A stretch of 64,000 nucleotides of DNA from an uncultured Flavobacteriales bacterium (GCA_946480815.1 CAMLLB010000010.1:1-64000); one strand, 5' to 3'; shown: positions 16,272 to 25,497, counted from the first letter of the stretch. Notes: generated by a model from the sequence alone, not told the origin. Numbers and translations are program-made.

Positions 16272-17672
16272 ATGAGAACAAAATACATTGACCTTATCGA
16301 TCAGACATTTGATTTCCCGCAAGATGAATTTCACTTGAGAGAAGATCGTTTGATGTTTCATGGTATTGATTTGATGCGATTGATTGAAGAATATGGCACG
16401 CCATTGAAGTTCAATTATTTACCCCAAATTTCTCACAATATTCAACGGGCCAAGGGTTGGTTTCGCGAAGCAATGAACAACCTGGGTTATTCCGGAAACT
16501 ATTATTATTCTTACTGTACGAAAAGCTCTCACTTCTCCTTTGTTCTGGATGAGGTTTTGAAGAACGATGTCCACATTGAAACATCTTCGGCATTTGATAT
16601 TGACATTGTGAAAAATGTGTTGAATGCAGGAAAACTGAAAGAGGGAAGCTATGTTATCTGCAATGGTTTCAAACCGGCGCAATACATTCAGAATATTGCA
16701 GACCTGATTGATGACAAGCGGCTGAATGTGATCCCGGTGGTTGACAATACTGCTGAAATTCACGATTTGATTGCTGCAACCGGTGAAAACGAATTGAAGA
16801 TCGGGATCCGGATCGCATCGGAAGAGGAACCGAAGTTCGAGTTTTATACCTCACGTTTGGGAATCCGTTACCGTGAGATCGTTCCTTTTTACAAAGCATT
16901 TATCCAGGATAATCCGCGCGTGCAGATCAAAATGCTTCACTTTTTTATCAATACCGGAATTAATGATACGTCCTATTACTGGAACGAGCTAACAAAGTGT
17001 TTGCGTATTTATTCCGATTTGAAAAAAGTGTGTCCAACCTTGGATTCACTGAATATCGGGGGTGGTTTCCCGATTAAGAAATCACTTCAGTTCGACTTCG
17101 ATTATGCGTATATGGTTCGTGAGATCCTGATGCAGGTGAAACGGGTATGTTCGGATAATGATATTCCCGAACCGAATATTTTTACGGAATTCGGATCATT
17201 TACAGTTGGAGAAAGCGGTGGTGCGATTTTCAATGTACTTCATCAGAAACAACAAAATGACCGGGAAAAGTGGAACATGATCGACAGTTCGTTCATGACG
17301 AATCTTCCGGATACCTGGGCGATCAACCAACGTTTCATCATGCTGGCGATCAATCGTTGGAATGACGATTATGAACGTGTATTATTAGGTGGACTGACTT
17401 GTGATTCGGATGATTATTACAATTCGGAACAGCATTCCAATGCGATTTACCTTCCCAAATTCGATAAAAATAAACCCCTTTATATTGGATTCTTTAACAC
17501 CGGTGCTTACCAGGAAACTATTGGTGGCTACGGAGGTCTGAAACACTGCCTGATCCCCGAGCCAAAACATGTGCTTATCCAGCGCGATGAGCACGGAAAG
17601 ATCGTATCTGAGCTGTTTTCCAAAGAACAAACCGCAGATGATTTCATGCGCATTCTTGGATATCAGCCATAA
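16272..17672 (+). CDS. speA: Arginine decarboxylase, fold-type III PLP enzyme
   Basis: A 466-residue PLP-dependent decarboxylase of the alanine racemase-type barrel fold. K84 in YCTKSSHFSF should carry PLP, NIGGGFP (about residue 260) binds its phosphate, and CDSDDYYNS (about residue 376) supplies the second active-site cysteine from the dimer partner. From memory, the N-terminal KYIDLIDQTFDFP is characteristic of the Bacteroidota form of biosynthetic arginine decarboxylase, which makes agmatine for polyamine synthesis. It is shorter than the E. coli-type SpeA. Diaminopimelate or carboxynorspermidine decarboxylase activity is less likely. A structured repeat runs up to the start codon. Confidence 0.85.
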   Translation: MRTKYIDLIDQTFDFPQDEFHLREDRLMFHGIDLMRLIEEYGTPLKFNYLPQISHNIQRAKGWFREAMNNLGYSGNYYYSYCTKSSHFSFVLDEVLKNDVHIETSSAFDIDIVKNVLNAGKLKEGSYVICNGFKPAQYIQNIADLIDDKRLNVIPVVDNTAEIHDLIAATGENELKIGIRIASEEEPKFEFYTSRLGIRYREIVPFYKAFIQDNPRVQIKMLHFFINTGINDTSYYWNELTKCLRIYSDLKKVCPTLDSLNIGGGFPIKKSLQFDFDYAYMVREILMQVKRVCSDNDIPEPNIFTEFGSFTVGESGGAIFNVLHQKQQNDREKWNMIDSSFMTNLPDTWAINQRFIMLAINRWNDDYERVLLGGLTCDSDDYYNSEQHSNAIYLPKFDKNKPLYIGFFNTGAYQETIGGYGGLKHCLIPEPKHVLIQRDEHGKIVSELFSKEQTADDFMRILGYQP

Positions 17673-17858
17673 GACTTGCTAAATCGAATTAGTTAGTTAA
17701 TTCTAGGTTTTTAGTTGAATTTGTTGTATTTTTCAATCTGAGTAGGCTGTACAGTTAATTCTTTCAGGATCAAATGATTTCCTGATTATTGCAGTGCTAA
17801 TTCGAATAAAAAGAGGAATTAATTTCAATTTTAAACAGGGTTTACTGAAAGTTTACTG

Positions 17859-17866
17859 TATTTTTG
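17859..17866 (+). promoter_or_regulatory. Candidate -7 promoter element
   Basis: TATTTTTG fits TANNTTTG and lies 47 bases before the ATG at 17914. No upstream TTG at the right spacing was found. Confidence 0.4.
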
Positions 17867-17913
17867 CACTCTCTTTTAAGAAACGTAAACGAAAAATAAC
17901 AAATCAGGGAAGA

Positions 17914-18291
17914 ATGACGACACATATTCAGACCATTTACACCGAAGACAAAACACCGTTTGCTGATACCGTAAACTCATGGCTTGAAGGATTAGGCTTT
18001 CATGTTTTGCCGTTTCAAGAGAATGATGAATTAACAGAAAAGATTGACGCTGTAGTTATTTTTCACGACAATCACAACTTCGATAAACGCACTGCTGAAT
18101 TACGTGATTTATTTGAAGTCCACCAGGCACCTATCCATAAGATCGATTTAAGCGGAACAATGAATGTGGCATTATCTCATTTGTCTTTGTTCTTCGATCG
18201 CACAAAATGTAAAGACGTTTTATTTATTGGAAGCGAAGGAGTGAAAGACCACCCGAAAATGGAGACGTTCAAAGAAAAGTGGAACCTGTAG
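17914..18291 (+). CDS. Conserved-looking cytoplasmic protein of unknown function
   Basis: The frame is open from 17794, but the N-terminal 40 residues there are basic and lie across the promoter-like element, so I choose the ATG at 17914 (125 residues). The protein alternates strands and helices: SWLEGLGFHVLPFQ, KIDAVVIFHDNHNF, HKIDLSGTMNVALSHLSLFF and DVLFIGSEGVKDHP give a Rossmann-like or flavodoxin-like impression, but no motif is decisive. It follows speA and has its own promoter-like element and terminator, so it is probably a single-gene unit. Confidence 0.65.
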   Translation: MTTHIQTIYTEDKTPFADTVNSWLEGLGFHVLPFQENDELTEKIDAVVIFHDNHNFDKRTAELRDLFEVHQAPIHKIDLSGTMNVALSHLSLFFDRTKCKDVLFIGSEGVKDHPKMETFKEKWNL

Positions 18292-18314
18292 GGAATTCAA
18301 AATTCAAGATATTT

Positions 18315-18342
18315 AAAGGACAACGTGATGTTGTCCTTTTTT
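18315..18342 (+). terminator. Rho-independent terminator
   Basis: AAAGGACAAC (18315-18324) pairs with GTTGTCCTTT (18330-18339) around a five-base loop, followed by T residues; 23 bases after the preceding gene. Confidence 0.92.
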
Positions 18343-18418
18343 ATTTGGTAGAATTTTTGAAAGTGAGATTGAAAATCAGTCAAATAAATGGGTTATCATT
18401 GCGATCAAATATCCTCCG

Positions 18419-19285
18419 ATGAAAAAAACGTTTGCTTCGTTTACTTTTGTTTTCATTCTGATTACAGCATTTGCCCAAAACACTATTTTATGGTCTGTTC
18501 AAAAACCCGGTTCTGAAAATACAAGCTATCTCCTTGGAACACTTCATCAAACCGGGAATTCATTTGTGGACGAAAAACCATTGATAAAAGAACTCATGCT
18601 TAAATCGGATAAGGTACTTTTCGAAAGTATCGAAGATAAGAATGAGAAAGTGGTCAATATGATGCTGGAAAGAACGGATGATTTTTCCTATAAGGGATCC
18701 CTGGATATAGAGGATGTGGCTTTCCTGGAAAAATTCTCAGCTGACTGGAAAGTTCCGATAAGCAAGCAGAAACCGGCAGAATTGTTGGTCAAACTTCAGC
18801 AGGAATATGTGAAAATGAAGTGTGGGACCGTCAAGCCGACAGATACCACCTGCCACATGGACGATTACCTGATGTCTATAGCCAAAAAAAATAATGTTCA
18901 AATTCAGGGATTGGAAAGTTTCGCCGATCAGTTTGATGCTATAAACAGCGTCAATGGAGACGATTATTCGTGGGTTAAGGCGAGGGATTTGGTCCATGAG
19001 TGGGTAAGTAACTTTCGGGACGATAAGCATCAAAAGGATATTTGCTCAGACGTTCAGGCATATCTAAAAATGAGGCTGAATTATCACTTCAAAGAAGAAT
19101 GTGCTGAAAACGATGGAGTTTTATTGAAACGCAATGAAAAATGGATGCCCCTGATCAAAGAAACGATCCGGCAAAACGATTCCGTGATGGTCATCGTAGG
19201 ATTATTTCATTTGTACGGAGAATGCGGGATTATTTCCCAACTGCGAAAAGATGGGTATACCGTAAGCCCAATAAAGCTGAAGTAA
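18419..19285 (+). CDS. TraB/GumN family protein
   Basis: A 288-residue exported protein with a signal peptide (ending TAFAQ, residue 20). The family landmarks are present: SYLLGTLHQTG (about residues 38-48) with the conserved GTxH, ESIED downstream, and the C-terminal VMVIVGLFHLYGECGIISQLRKDGYTV with the conserved His. TraB/GumN proteins are related to the Tiki metalloprotease fold, so a metal-dependent periplasmic hydrolase is possible, but a substrate is not known. Four cysteines in the middle and end may form disulfides. The gene is isolated, with a terminator upstream and repeat-like DNA downstream. Confidence 0.88.
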   Translation: MKKTFASFTFVFILITAFAQNTILWSVQKPGSENTSYLLGTLHQTGNSFVDEKPLIKELMLKSDKVLFESIEDKNEKVVNMMLERTDDFSYKGSLDIEDVAFLEKFSADWKVPISKQKPAELLVKLQQEYVKMKCGTVKPTDTTCHMDDYLMSIAKKNNVQIQGLESFADQFDAINSVNGDDYSWVKARDLVHEWVSNFRDDKHQKDICSDVQAYLKMRLNYHFKEECAENDGVLLKRNEKWMPLIKETIRQNDSVMVIVGLFHLYGECGIISQLRKDGYTVSPIKLK

Positions 19286-19408
19286 TCGATTTCTAGCGCT
19301 TTCAGCGTAAGGGCCTTTTCAACTTCCCCTTCTACTGACTTCACCCACTCTTTCAATAAATAAAATTGATTGGTGCTTTATAATAGGAAATCGCCCTTTA
19401 TGTTTACC

Positions 19409-19433
19409 AAAAGCTTTAGCATAGGCGCAGGAT
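19409..19433. repeat. Degenerate copy of the 16231 repeat segment
   Basis: AAAGCTTTAGCATAGGCGC matches AAGCTTTAGCGAAGGCGC at 16232-16249 at all but two central positions. It lies between the convergent genes ending at 19285 and 19479. Nothing else was seen in this gap. Confidence 0.45.
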
Positions 19434-19478
19434 GGGGATGCAAGGAGGAGGATAAACGAAATCAATAGCTTTCACTTC

Positions 19479-19841
19479 CTACTTCACATAATCCTGCTTC
19501 AGCACCAACACGTACTGATCACCCTCCAATTTTGAATATCCTTGTTCATAACAGAAAAAATACGTATTTCCCTTTTGGGTTTGATAGGTATTGGTGTAAT
19601 AGTGGAAATTAAATCCTTCTTCAGCCAGTGTTATGGCATCTACCGTTCTTTTCCCGGTTGGATTCAAAGTCGCTAAAATACGCCGGTTCTTGCGCAAAAT
19701 ATTGTTGATCCGCCGGACATACTTGGTGGCATCTTCATTCAAACGATTATTGTGTGTATTCCTGCAGTAATCTGAACAAAACTTCTGGTCTTTCCGACCA
19801 CTCAATTTTTGTCCGCATTCCAGGCATTTTCGTTCTAACAT
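19479..19841 (-). CDS. Zinc-finger protein of unknown function
   Basis: I choose the ATG at 19841 (120 residues), since the longer frame to 19892 adds an uncharged leader ahead of the conserved start MLERKCLECGQ. Residues 5-8 (CLEC) and CSDYC at about 19-23 form a CxxC...CxxxC zinc site, in the pattern of small Bacteroidota proteins beginning this way. A basic helix follows (KYVRRINNILRKNRRIL), which could contact nucleic acid, then a beta-rich C-terminus. The gene is convergent with the TraB/GumN gene. Confidence 0.75.
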   Translation of the reverse strand: MLERKCLECGQKLSGRKDQKFCSDYCRNTHNNRLNEDATKYVRRINNILRKNRRILATLNPTGKRTVDAITLAEEGFNFHYYTNTYQTQKGNTYFFCYEQGYSKLEGDQYVLVLKQDYVK

Positions 19842-19968
19842 TCTATTCAGTGATTTCGTGTATTGAAGCGGAAAAATACTCGATTTATACAAAATGAGAA
19901 TAATAATCTTAAAAATAATTGATTACTAACGCTTAATACAATAAGTTTGTCCATTAAACACTCCTAAT

Positions 19969-22074
19969 ATGAAGAAAATTTACCTTTTGCTGTTTGCAAT
20001 TTGTCCCTTCCTGACTTTCAGTCAAACAAAAGAAATTGCGTTCTCCGAACTAACAGTTGGGAGTGGAATGTACTTTGGTGCGGTTATGACCACAACAGAC
20101 ATTACCGTAACCGTTCAGGGACCTTCAGATCGTTTTATTGCCTTTGGATTCGGGACCGGTATGGCTACCGGAAACGATGCGATTATCTGGTCGACATTAG
20201 GGACCGGGGCGGCACCGCTTCAGTTGCGTGATCACCGGATGATCGGGCAAGGAGTTGAACCGTCTGTTGATGCACAGCAGGATTGGACGGTCATTTCCAA
20301 TAATGTTTCCGGCGGGAACCGAACGATTGTAGCATCGAGAGCTTTGAATACGGGAGACGCAAACGATGTAACATTCAATTTTGCGGCAACCAGTCAGAAT
20401 TTGTTCTGGTCTAAAGGACCAAGTGCTACGAACCAATTACAATATCATGGAGCAAGTAACCGGGCGAGCGGAATTGTCCGTAACTGGGTGGTCCCGGATG
20501 TCACACCTCCGACAATTTCGAGCACGACTCCTGCTGACAATGCAGTTGGGGTAAGCATTACTTCCAATATTTCGATCAATTTTTCGGAGAATATTTCCTG
20601 GGGAACCGGTTCGTTAACGCTTTATGATGGAAGCAATAATGTCATCCAAACCGTTTCGAGCGGGAACCCGAATGTGACCATTACCGGTTCAAACTTCTTT
20701 TACAATCCACCGACAAACCTGGTTATAAATACACCTTATTACATCCAGATCGATGCGACGGCTTTTAAAGATGCCGCGAATAACTTCTTTGCAGGTATTT
20801 CGGATAATACGACTTTGAATTTCAATACGAATGATGTTACGGCACCTGCTTTGGTTGCTTCACCGTTTATTCCGGCGGATAATTCTATTGGAGTTGCACT
20901 TACTACACCGCTTTCATTGACCTTTAATGAAGCAATACAAGCCGGAACAGGTGAAATTCAGTTGTATACTGCAGCAGGAACACTGGTGGAAGCATACGAT
21001 GTGTTGACAAGTCCTTTGATCTCATTTTCCGGGTCGGTAGTGACTATTAATCCGACAGACCTGGCACTGAATACAAGTTATTACGTGAATGTTCAATCCG
21101 GAGCGATTAAGGATATGTTTAACAACAATTACGCAGGGTTTGCAAATACGACTACCTGGAATTTTAATACCAACGATGTTACAGCTCCATTAGCGGTTGC
21201 ACCGTTTTCTCCGGCAGATGATGAAACAAATGTTCCGGTTACCGGCAACTTCAGTATTTCGTTCACGGAAGATGTGCAGCTTTCGGCGGTTGGAGTAATT
21301 GAATTGTATACTTCCGGCGGGACTTTAGTGGAATCATTCGGCTTTGGATCTCCTCAAGTATTGGTGAGCGGTGCGACCATCAATTTTTCAACCGTAAACC
21401 CATTGAATGAAAACACGGCTTACTACGTAAACATCGAGCCAGGATTCATCGAAGACTTAAGTGGAAATGACTTCGCGGGAATTACAACCAATACAATGTG
21501 GAATTTTAGCGTTGGAGATTATACTGCACCAACAGCAGACCTGGATCCTGTTGATAATAGTATCAATGTACCTTTGAATGTTGTTCCGACCATTCTTTTC
21601 AATGAGAACATTGAATTGGGTACCGGAAGTTATTATCTGGTAAATGAAGACAATGGAACATCTGTTGAGTTTAGCGCTGCCCTGAGCAATATCACCGCAA
21701 CAGCTAATACTGTGGCGTTGAATCAAACGGGGTTGACGTTGGGTGCTCATTACCATATTTTAATCGATAACGATGCGGTAGAAGATCAGGCAGGAAATGC
21801 ATTTCCTGGTATCTCTGATACAACAGCGTGGTCATTTACTGCGACATCTGTTGACGGATTAATGGAGTTAACCATGAACGAATATTCCTGGAACGGGAAG
21901 GAATTGCTGATTAAAATTCCGTATTCATCAGGGGAAGTGATGGATGCTGCTGGAAGAATCGTTCGAAAACTGGACTCAAAGCTTACCGTTCTGGATAATC
22001 TTCCTTCGGGAATTTATACCGTAAGAGTAAAACAAGATAGCACACCGTCTTTCTTTAGAATTTATGTGGATTAA
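19969..22074 (+). CDS. T9SS-exported protein with DOMON domain and four Ig-like domains
   Basis: A 701-residue protein: signal peptide (1-19), a DOMON domain (about 20-172), four bacterial Ig-like SbsA/Big_5 domains (about 178-287, 288-400, 401-513, 514-630) and a C-terminal T9SS type A sorting domain. DOMON landmarks are RFIAFGFGTGM, GNDAIIW, DAQQDWTVIS, RTIVASRALNTGD and LQYHGASNR. M65 and H160 sit where the cellobiose dehydrogenase cytochrome has its heme-binding Met and His, so b-type heme binding is possible (inference). Each Ig-like domain carries PADN, FSEN-like and a YYxxI-like element. It overlaps the next gene by 11 bases. The product should be on the cell surface. Confidence 0.85.
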   Translation: MKKIYLLLFAICPFLTFSQTKEIAFSELTVGSGMYFGAVMTTTDITVTVQGPSDRFIAFGFGTGMATGNDAIIWSTLGTGAAPLQLRDHRMIGQGVEPSVDAQQDWTVISNNVSGGNRTIVASRALNTGDANDVTFNFAATSQNLFWSKGPSATNQLQYHGASNRASGIVRNWVVPDVTPPTISSTTPADNAVGVSITSNISINFSENISWGTGSLTLYDGSNNVIQTVSSGNPNVTITGSNFFYNPPTNLVINTPYYIQIDATAFKDAANNFFAGISDNTTLNFNTNDVTAPALVASPFIPADNSIGVALTTPLSLTFNEAIQAGTGEIQLYTAAGTLVEAYDVLTSPLISFSGSVVTINPTDLALNTSYYVNVQSGAIKDMFNNNYAGFANTTTWNFNTNDVTAPLAVAPFSPADDETNVPVTGNFSISFTEDVQLSAVGVIELYTSGGTLVESFGFGSPQVLVSGATINFSTVNPLNENTAYYVNIEPGFIEDLSGNDFAGITTNTMWNFSVGDYTAPTADLDPVDNSINVPLNVVPTILFNENIELGTGSYYLVNEDNGTSVEFSAALSNITATANTVALNQTGLTLGAHYHILIDNDAVEDQAGNAFPGISDTTAWSFTATSVDGLMELTMNEYSWNGKELLIKIPYSSGEVMDAAGRIVRKLDSKLTVLDNLPSGIYTVRVKQDSTPSFFRIYVD

Positions 22075-22588
22075 GACAATTTTTCTCAGTACTCTTTTGT
22101 TTACGGGATTTTCGGTTCATGCACAAGACGTTTTTGAAGCTGCACGAACAGGAAATATCAAGCAACTCAAAAAGCTCATTGCCCTGAATAAAGACACCAT
22201 TCAGAAAGTGAACCCAATGGGGTTTGATCCATTGATGATTGCCTGTTACCGCGGACAGACCAAGTGTGCAGAATTTTTGATTAAACATGGGGCAAATGTG
22301 AATCGCGCTTCTGCTGAAGGGAGTGCATTACAGGCAGCGTGTTATCAAAATAATACAGAACTGGCAGTACTATTGATCAATAAAGGAGCACATCTGGATG
22401 TTCAGGGTCCCGATGGAAACACCGCTTTGATGTATGCCGTTTTAAATCAGAACCTGAAGTTGGTAAGTGCACTCAAAAAAGCGGGAGCCAACCTGAATCT
22501 TCAGAATAAAGACGGACAGACTGCACATTCGCTTTCAATGACTTTGAGTAACACGGAAATTCAAAAACTCGTTGAATTGCGAAACTAG
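22064..22588 (+). CDS. Periplasmic ankyrin-repeat protein
   Basis: A 174-residue protein with a signal peptide (ending SVHAQ, residue 20) and about five ankyrin repeats from residue 22 to the end; the best are PLMIACYRGQTKCAEFLIKHG, ALQAACYQNNTELAVLLINKG and ALMYAVLNQNLKLVSALKKAG. Ankyrin repeats bind other proteins. The start lies 11 bases inside the end of the DOMON gene, so the two are coupled and the ankyrin protein may act on or with that product. In Pseudomonas a periplasmic ankyrin protein, AnkB, is tied to catalase KatB, which is a loose precedent for an ankyrin partner of a heme protein. Confidence 0.88.
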   Translation: MWIKTIFLSTLLFTGFSVHAQDVFEAARTGNIKQLKKLIALNKDTIQKVNPMGFDPLMIACYRGQTKCAEFLIKHGANVNRASAEGSALQAACYQNNTELAVLLINKGAHLDVQGPDGNTALMYAVLNQNLKLVSALKKAGANLNLQNKDGQTAHSLSMTLSNTEIQKLVELRN

Positions 22589-22693
22589 AATGATGCGGGA
22601 GCTCACTATTAACAAGTGACTTAACATAAATTAACAGCATTTACAAAGCCCAAAGAACATTCTTTCACATATTTGCCACCTTAGGCTAAAACT

Positions 22694-23710
22694 ATGATGG
22701 ATATACCTAATTTATCTCCTTCCGAGCAGTTGCAGGTAATTGCAACGGAGATCAAAACGGAAGGACTGAAATACGATTTATTACGTCGTGAAATCGGAAA
22801 AGTAATTGTTGGACAGGAGAACATGGTTCGAAGTCTTTTAATTGCTTTACTCGCAGACGGCCATGTATTATTGGAAGGAGTTCCTGGATTGGCAAAAACA
22901 CTGGCAATTCGCACACTCTCAAGTGCTGTTTCAGCTGAGTTTTCCCGTATTCAATTCACTCCTGATTTACTTCCGGCAGATGTAACGGGAACGTTGATTT
23001 ACCAACAGAAATCAGAACATTTTGCGGTTAAAAAAGGACCGATTTTCGCCAATTTTGTTTTGGCAGATGAAATTAACCGTGCACCGGCGAAAGTACAGGC
23101 AGCTTTGCTGGAAGCCATGCAGGAACGCCAGGTTACTATTGGTGATTCTACATTCGAACTGCCAAAACCGTTTTTAGTTTTAGCAACTCAAAACCCGATT
23201 GAACAGGAAGGAACTTACCCTCTGCCGGAAGCGCAAGTGGACCGTTTCATGCTGAAAGTCTTTATGGGTTACCCGTCCAAGCAGGAAGAACAATTAATCT
23301 TGCGTTCGAACGTAAGGCCGGAAGGATTGGAAAAAGTCTCACATGTAATGCATCCCGATGACCTGATCAAAGGAAAGCATTTAACTCGTTCTATTTACCT
23401 GGATGAAAAAGTAGAGCGTTACATTGTTGATATTGTTGATGCAACACGTAATCCTGCGACAGCCGGAGTTTCTGAAATTTCCAAATACTTGTCATACGGA
23501 GCGTCGCCTCGTGCAACCATTAACCTGGCATTGGCAGCAAAAGCAAACGCATTTTTGGAGCAACGTGGTTTTGTGATCCCGGATGATGTGCGAACTGTTG
23601 CTATGGATGTGCTTCGTCACCGGGTAGGTTTGAATTATGAAGCAGAAGCTGACGGAGTTAAGCCGGAACAAATCATCGAACGTTTATTGCAGCGGGTAGA
23701 AGTTCCATAA
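22694..23710 (+). CDS. moxR: MoxR-family AAA+ ATPase
   Basis: A 338-residue ATPase of the MoxR class. Walker A is GVPGLAKT (62-69) and Walker B is FVLADEINRAP (about 115-125), followed by KVQAALLEAMQERQV and the sensor ATQNPIEQEGTYPLPEAQVDRF, the standard MoxR signature. MoxR proteins act as chaperones for VWA-domain proteins; the next genes encode a DUF58 VWA-like protein and two VWA Bat proteins, exactly the usual partners. It is the first gene of the aerotolerance (bat) operon, and the DUF58 gene follows after six bases. A second ATG follows immediately, so the start may be at 22697. Confidence 0.95.
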   Translation: MMDIPNLSPSEQLQVIATEIKTEGLKYDLLRREIGKVIVGQENMVRSLLIALLADGHVLLEGVPGLAKTLAIRTLSSAVSAEFSRIQFTPDLLPADVTGTLIYQQKSEHFAVKKGPIFANFVLADEINRAPAKVQAALLEAMQERQVTIGDSTFELPKPFLVLATQNPIEQEGTYPLPEAQVDRFMLKVFMGYPSKQEEQLILRSNVRPEGLEKVSHVMHPDDLIKGKHLTRSIYLDEKVERYIVDIVDATRNPATAGVSEISKYLSYGASPRATINLALAAKANAFLEQRGFVIPDDVRTVAMDVLRHRVGLNYEAEADGVKPEQIIERLLQRVEVP

Positions 23711-23716
23711 ATCGGC

Positions 23717-24586
23717 ATGGATAAGGAAGCCTTACTGAAACGCATTCGTACCATTGAACTTCAGACCCGTGGTATGACCGAACAAGTATTCGCAGGACAA
23801 TATCAGTCTGCGTTTAAAGGTCGGGGTATGTCTTTTAGTGAAGTGAGATCTTACCAGGTCGGAGATGATGTAAGGACCATTGACTGGAACGTAACTGCAC
23901 GTTTCAGGGAACCATTTGTAAAGATTTTTGAAGAGGAAAGAGAATTAACCGTGCTTCTGATCATCGATGTTTCCGGATCCATGTATTTTGGGCAGGGAGC
24001 AGATTCCAAGATTTCACTTGCGGTTGAATTGGCAGCGACGCTGGCTTTTTCTGCAGCGAAGAAGAACGATAAAGTAGGAGCGATCTTTATTTCGGATGAA
24101 GTAGAATACTATGTTCCTCCGAAGAAAGGTTTCGGTCATGTTCATTTTCTGTTGCGTAAACTGATTAATCTGAAACCGAAATCTGCGGGTACAAGCCTGG
24201 ATATGGGATTGAAATATGCCCGTAATATTTTTAAACAACGAAGCATCTGTTTCGTGATCAGTGATTTCTCCCAGCTGGAATTGAGTAAGGAAGGATTTGC
24301 AAATACTGCACGAAAACACGACCTGGTTGCTTTGGGTGTAAGAGATCCCGGAGAATCCAACCTTCCGAATGTAGGATTTGTTCGCTGGTTGAACGCGGAA
24401 ACCGGTGCTACGAATTGGATCGACAGTTCTTCTGCACAGGTACGAAGAGATTACGAAAAAAAGTATGAGCTTCGAAAGGAAAAGAATGAAGCATTTTTCC
24501 TGCAATTAGGAATTGATGCTGCATTTTTCGAAGTCGGAGACCATGTTTATTTGCCCTTACTTCAATTGTTCAAACGCCGGAAATGA
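23717..24586 (+). CDS. DUF58 domain protein with VWA-like fold
   Basis: A 289-residue protein of the DUF58 family. The conserved block RSYQVGDDVRTIDWNVTARFREPFVKIFEEERE (about residues 44-76) is the family signature, and the metal-ion site motif DVSGSM (about 85-90) marks a VWA-type domain. No signal peptide or membrane segment is seen, so it is cytoplasmic and probably the substrate or partner of the MoxR ATPase just upstream. Its stop overlaps the next start by four bases. Confidence 0.93.
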   Translation: MDKEALLKRIRTIELQTRGMTEQVFAGQYQSAFKGRGMSFSEVRSYQVGDDVRTIDWNVTARFREPFVKIFEEERELTVLLIIDVSGSMYFGQGADSKISLAVELAATLAFSAAKKNDKVGAIFISDEVEYYVPPKKGFGHVHFLLRKLINLKPKSAGTSLDMGLKYARNIFKQRSICFVISDFSQLELSKEGFANTARKHDLVALGVRDPGESNLPNVGFVRWLNAETGATNWIDSSSAQVRRDYEKKYELRKEKNEAFFLQLGIDAAFFEVGDHVYLPLLQLFKRRK

Positions 24587-25497
24587 GATTCGCTTTATCC
24601 ATACTGGTATGTTGGTGTTTTGGAGCAGGTTTTGCACAAACACATCGCGTATATTGGACGCAAGATTCCGTTCGTATCGGTGATAAGGCGCGATTAACCA
24701 TTCTTGTAAAGCACAAACCCAAACAATTCGATTACAACCCGATTTCAGATGTATTTATTTGTGATGTCAATCACACAGGTGAATCACTGTGGAAACCGGG
24801 AGGAGAATTGGAAATAGAATCATTTAAAGACACTTCATACACGCAAAAAGGAATCAGGTACTGGAAAGGCGTCTATACATTGATTGCCTGGGATTCTGCA
24901 AAATACCGTTTGCCGGAATTGTGGATGACCTGGAACGATTCAACCTTTTCCTTTCGCGCCCCGCATTTGTATGTTGGTTTTGTCAAGAAAAAAGTGAAGG
25001 ATGGAATTGAAGAAATTCCGATTGAGCCGGAAAATGATTATTGGAGGCTCATCAAAAAATACTGGTGGGTTTTACTGATCATTGTTTTAGGCATTGCAAT
25101 CGGAATTCTTTGGAACAAACGCAGAAAGATCCAAAAATCAGACGAATTGAGCCTGCGCGAACGGACCTTGCTTGCAATTAAGCAACTCCGGAAAAAGGAA
25201 GATTGGCTCCACGGTAAAACAAAATCGCATTATGTCGGTTTTTCAGCGGTATTGAAAATGTACCTGAGTTCGCGATACGAATTAAACCTGATGGAACGGA
25301 CAACTTACGAGACGATCTCTTTACTGAAACTAAAAGGCCTAGATTCGAGTATGATCAGGAGGATCGAAGTGTTGCTCAGAGAAGCCGACATGGTGAAATT
25401 TGCCAAAACCGAATTGAATGACATGCACATCCGCTCCAGTTTATTCCGTTTGGAAGAAATCGTTACAGAATTAAGTCCTTTGGAGATCCCTGAATGA
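24583..25497 (+). CDS. Membrane-anchored Bat-operon protein of unknown function
   Basis: A 304-residue protein: signal peptide (1-18), a beta-rich exported domain (about 20-140), one membrane segment (about 157-178, WWVLLIIVLGIAIGILW) and a cytoplasmic basic, helical domain (180-304) containing TLLAIKQLRKK and VGFSAVLKMYLSSRYEL. The organisation resembles the DUF4381-like or BatG-type proteins of Bacteroidota aerotolerance operons, but I cannot name the family firmly. It overlaps its neighbours by four bases on both sides (ATGA type), so it is coupled to DUF58 and batA. Confidence 0.85.
   Translation: MRFALSILVCWCFGAGFAQTHRVYWTQDSVRIGDKARLTILVKHKPKQFDYNPISDVFICDVNHTGESLWKPGGELEIESFKDTSYTQKGIRYWKGVYTLIAWDSAKYRLPELWMTWNDSTFSFRAPHLYVGFVKKKVKDGIEEIPIEPENDYWRLIKKYWWVLLIIVLGIAIGILWNKRRKIQKSDELSLRERTLLAIKQLRKKEDWLHGKTKSHYVGFSAVLKMYLSSRYELNLMERTTYETISLLKLKGLDSSMIRRIEVLLREADMVKFAKTELNDMHIRSSLFRLEEIVTELSPLEIPE

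Noticed and set aside
24014..24505. A 163-residue minus-strand frame opposite the DUF58 gene
   Set aside because: No start context or motif; the DUF58 protein is complete on the plus strand.
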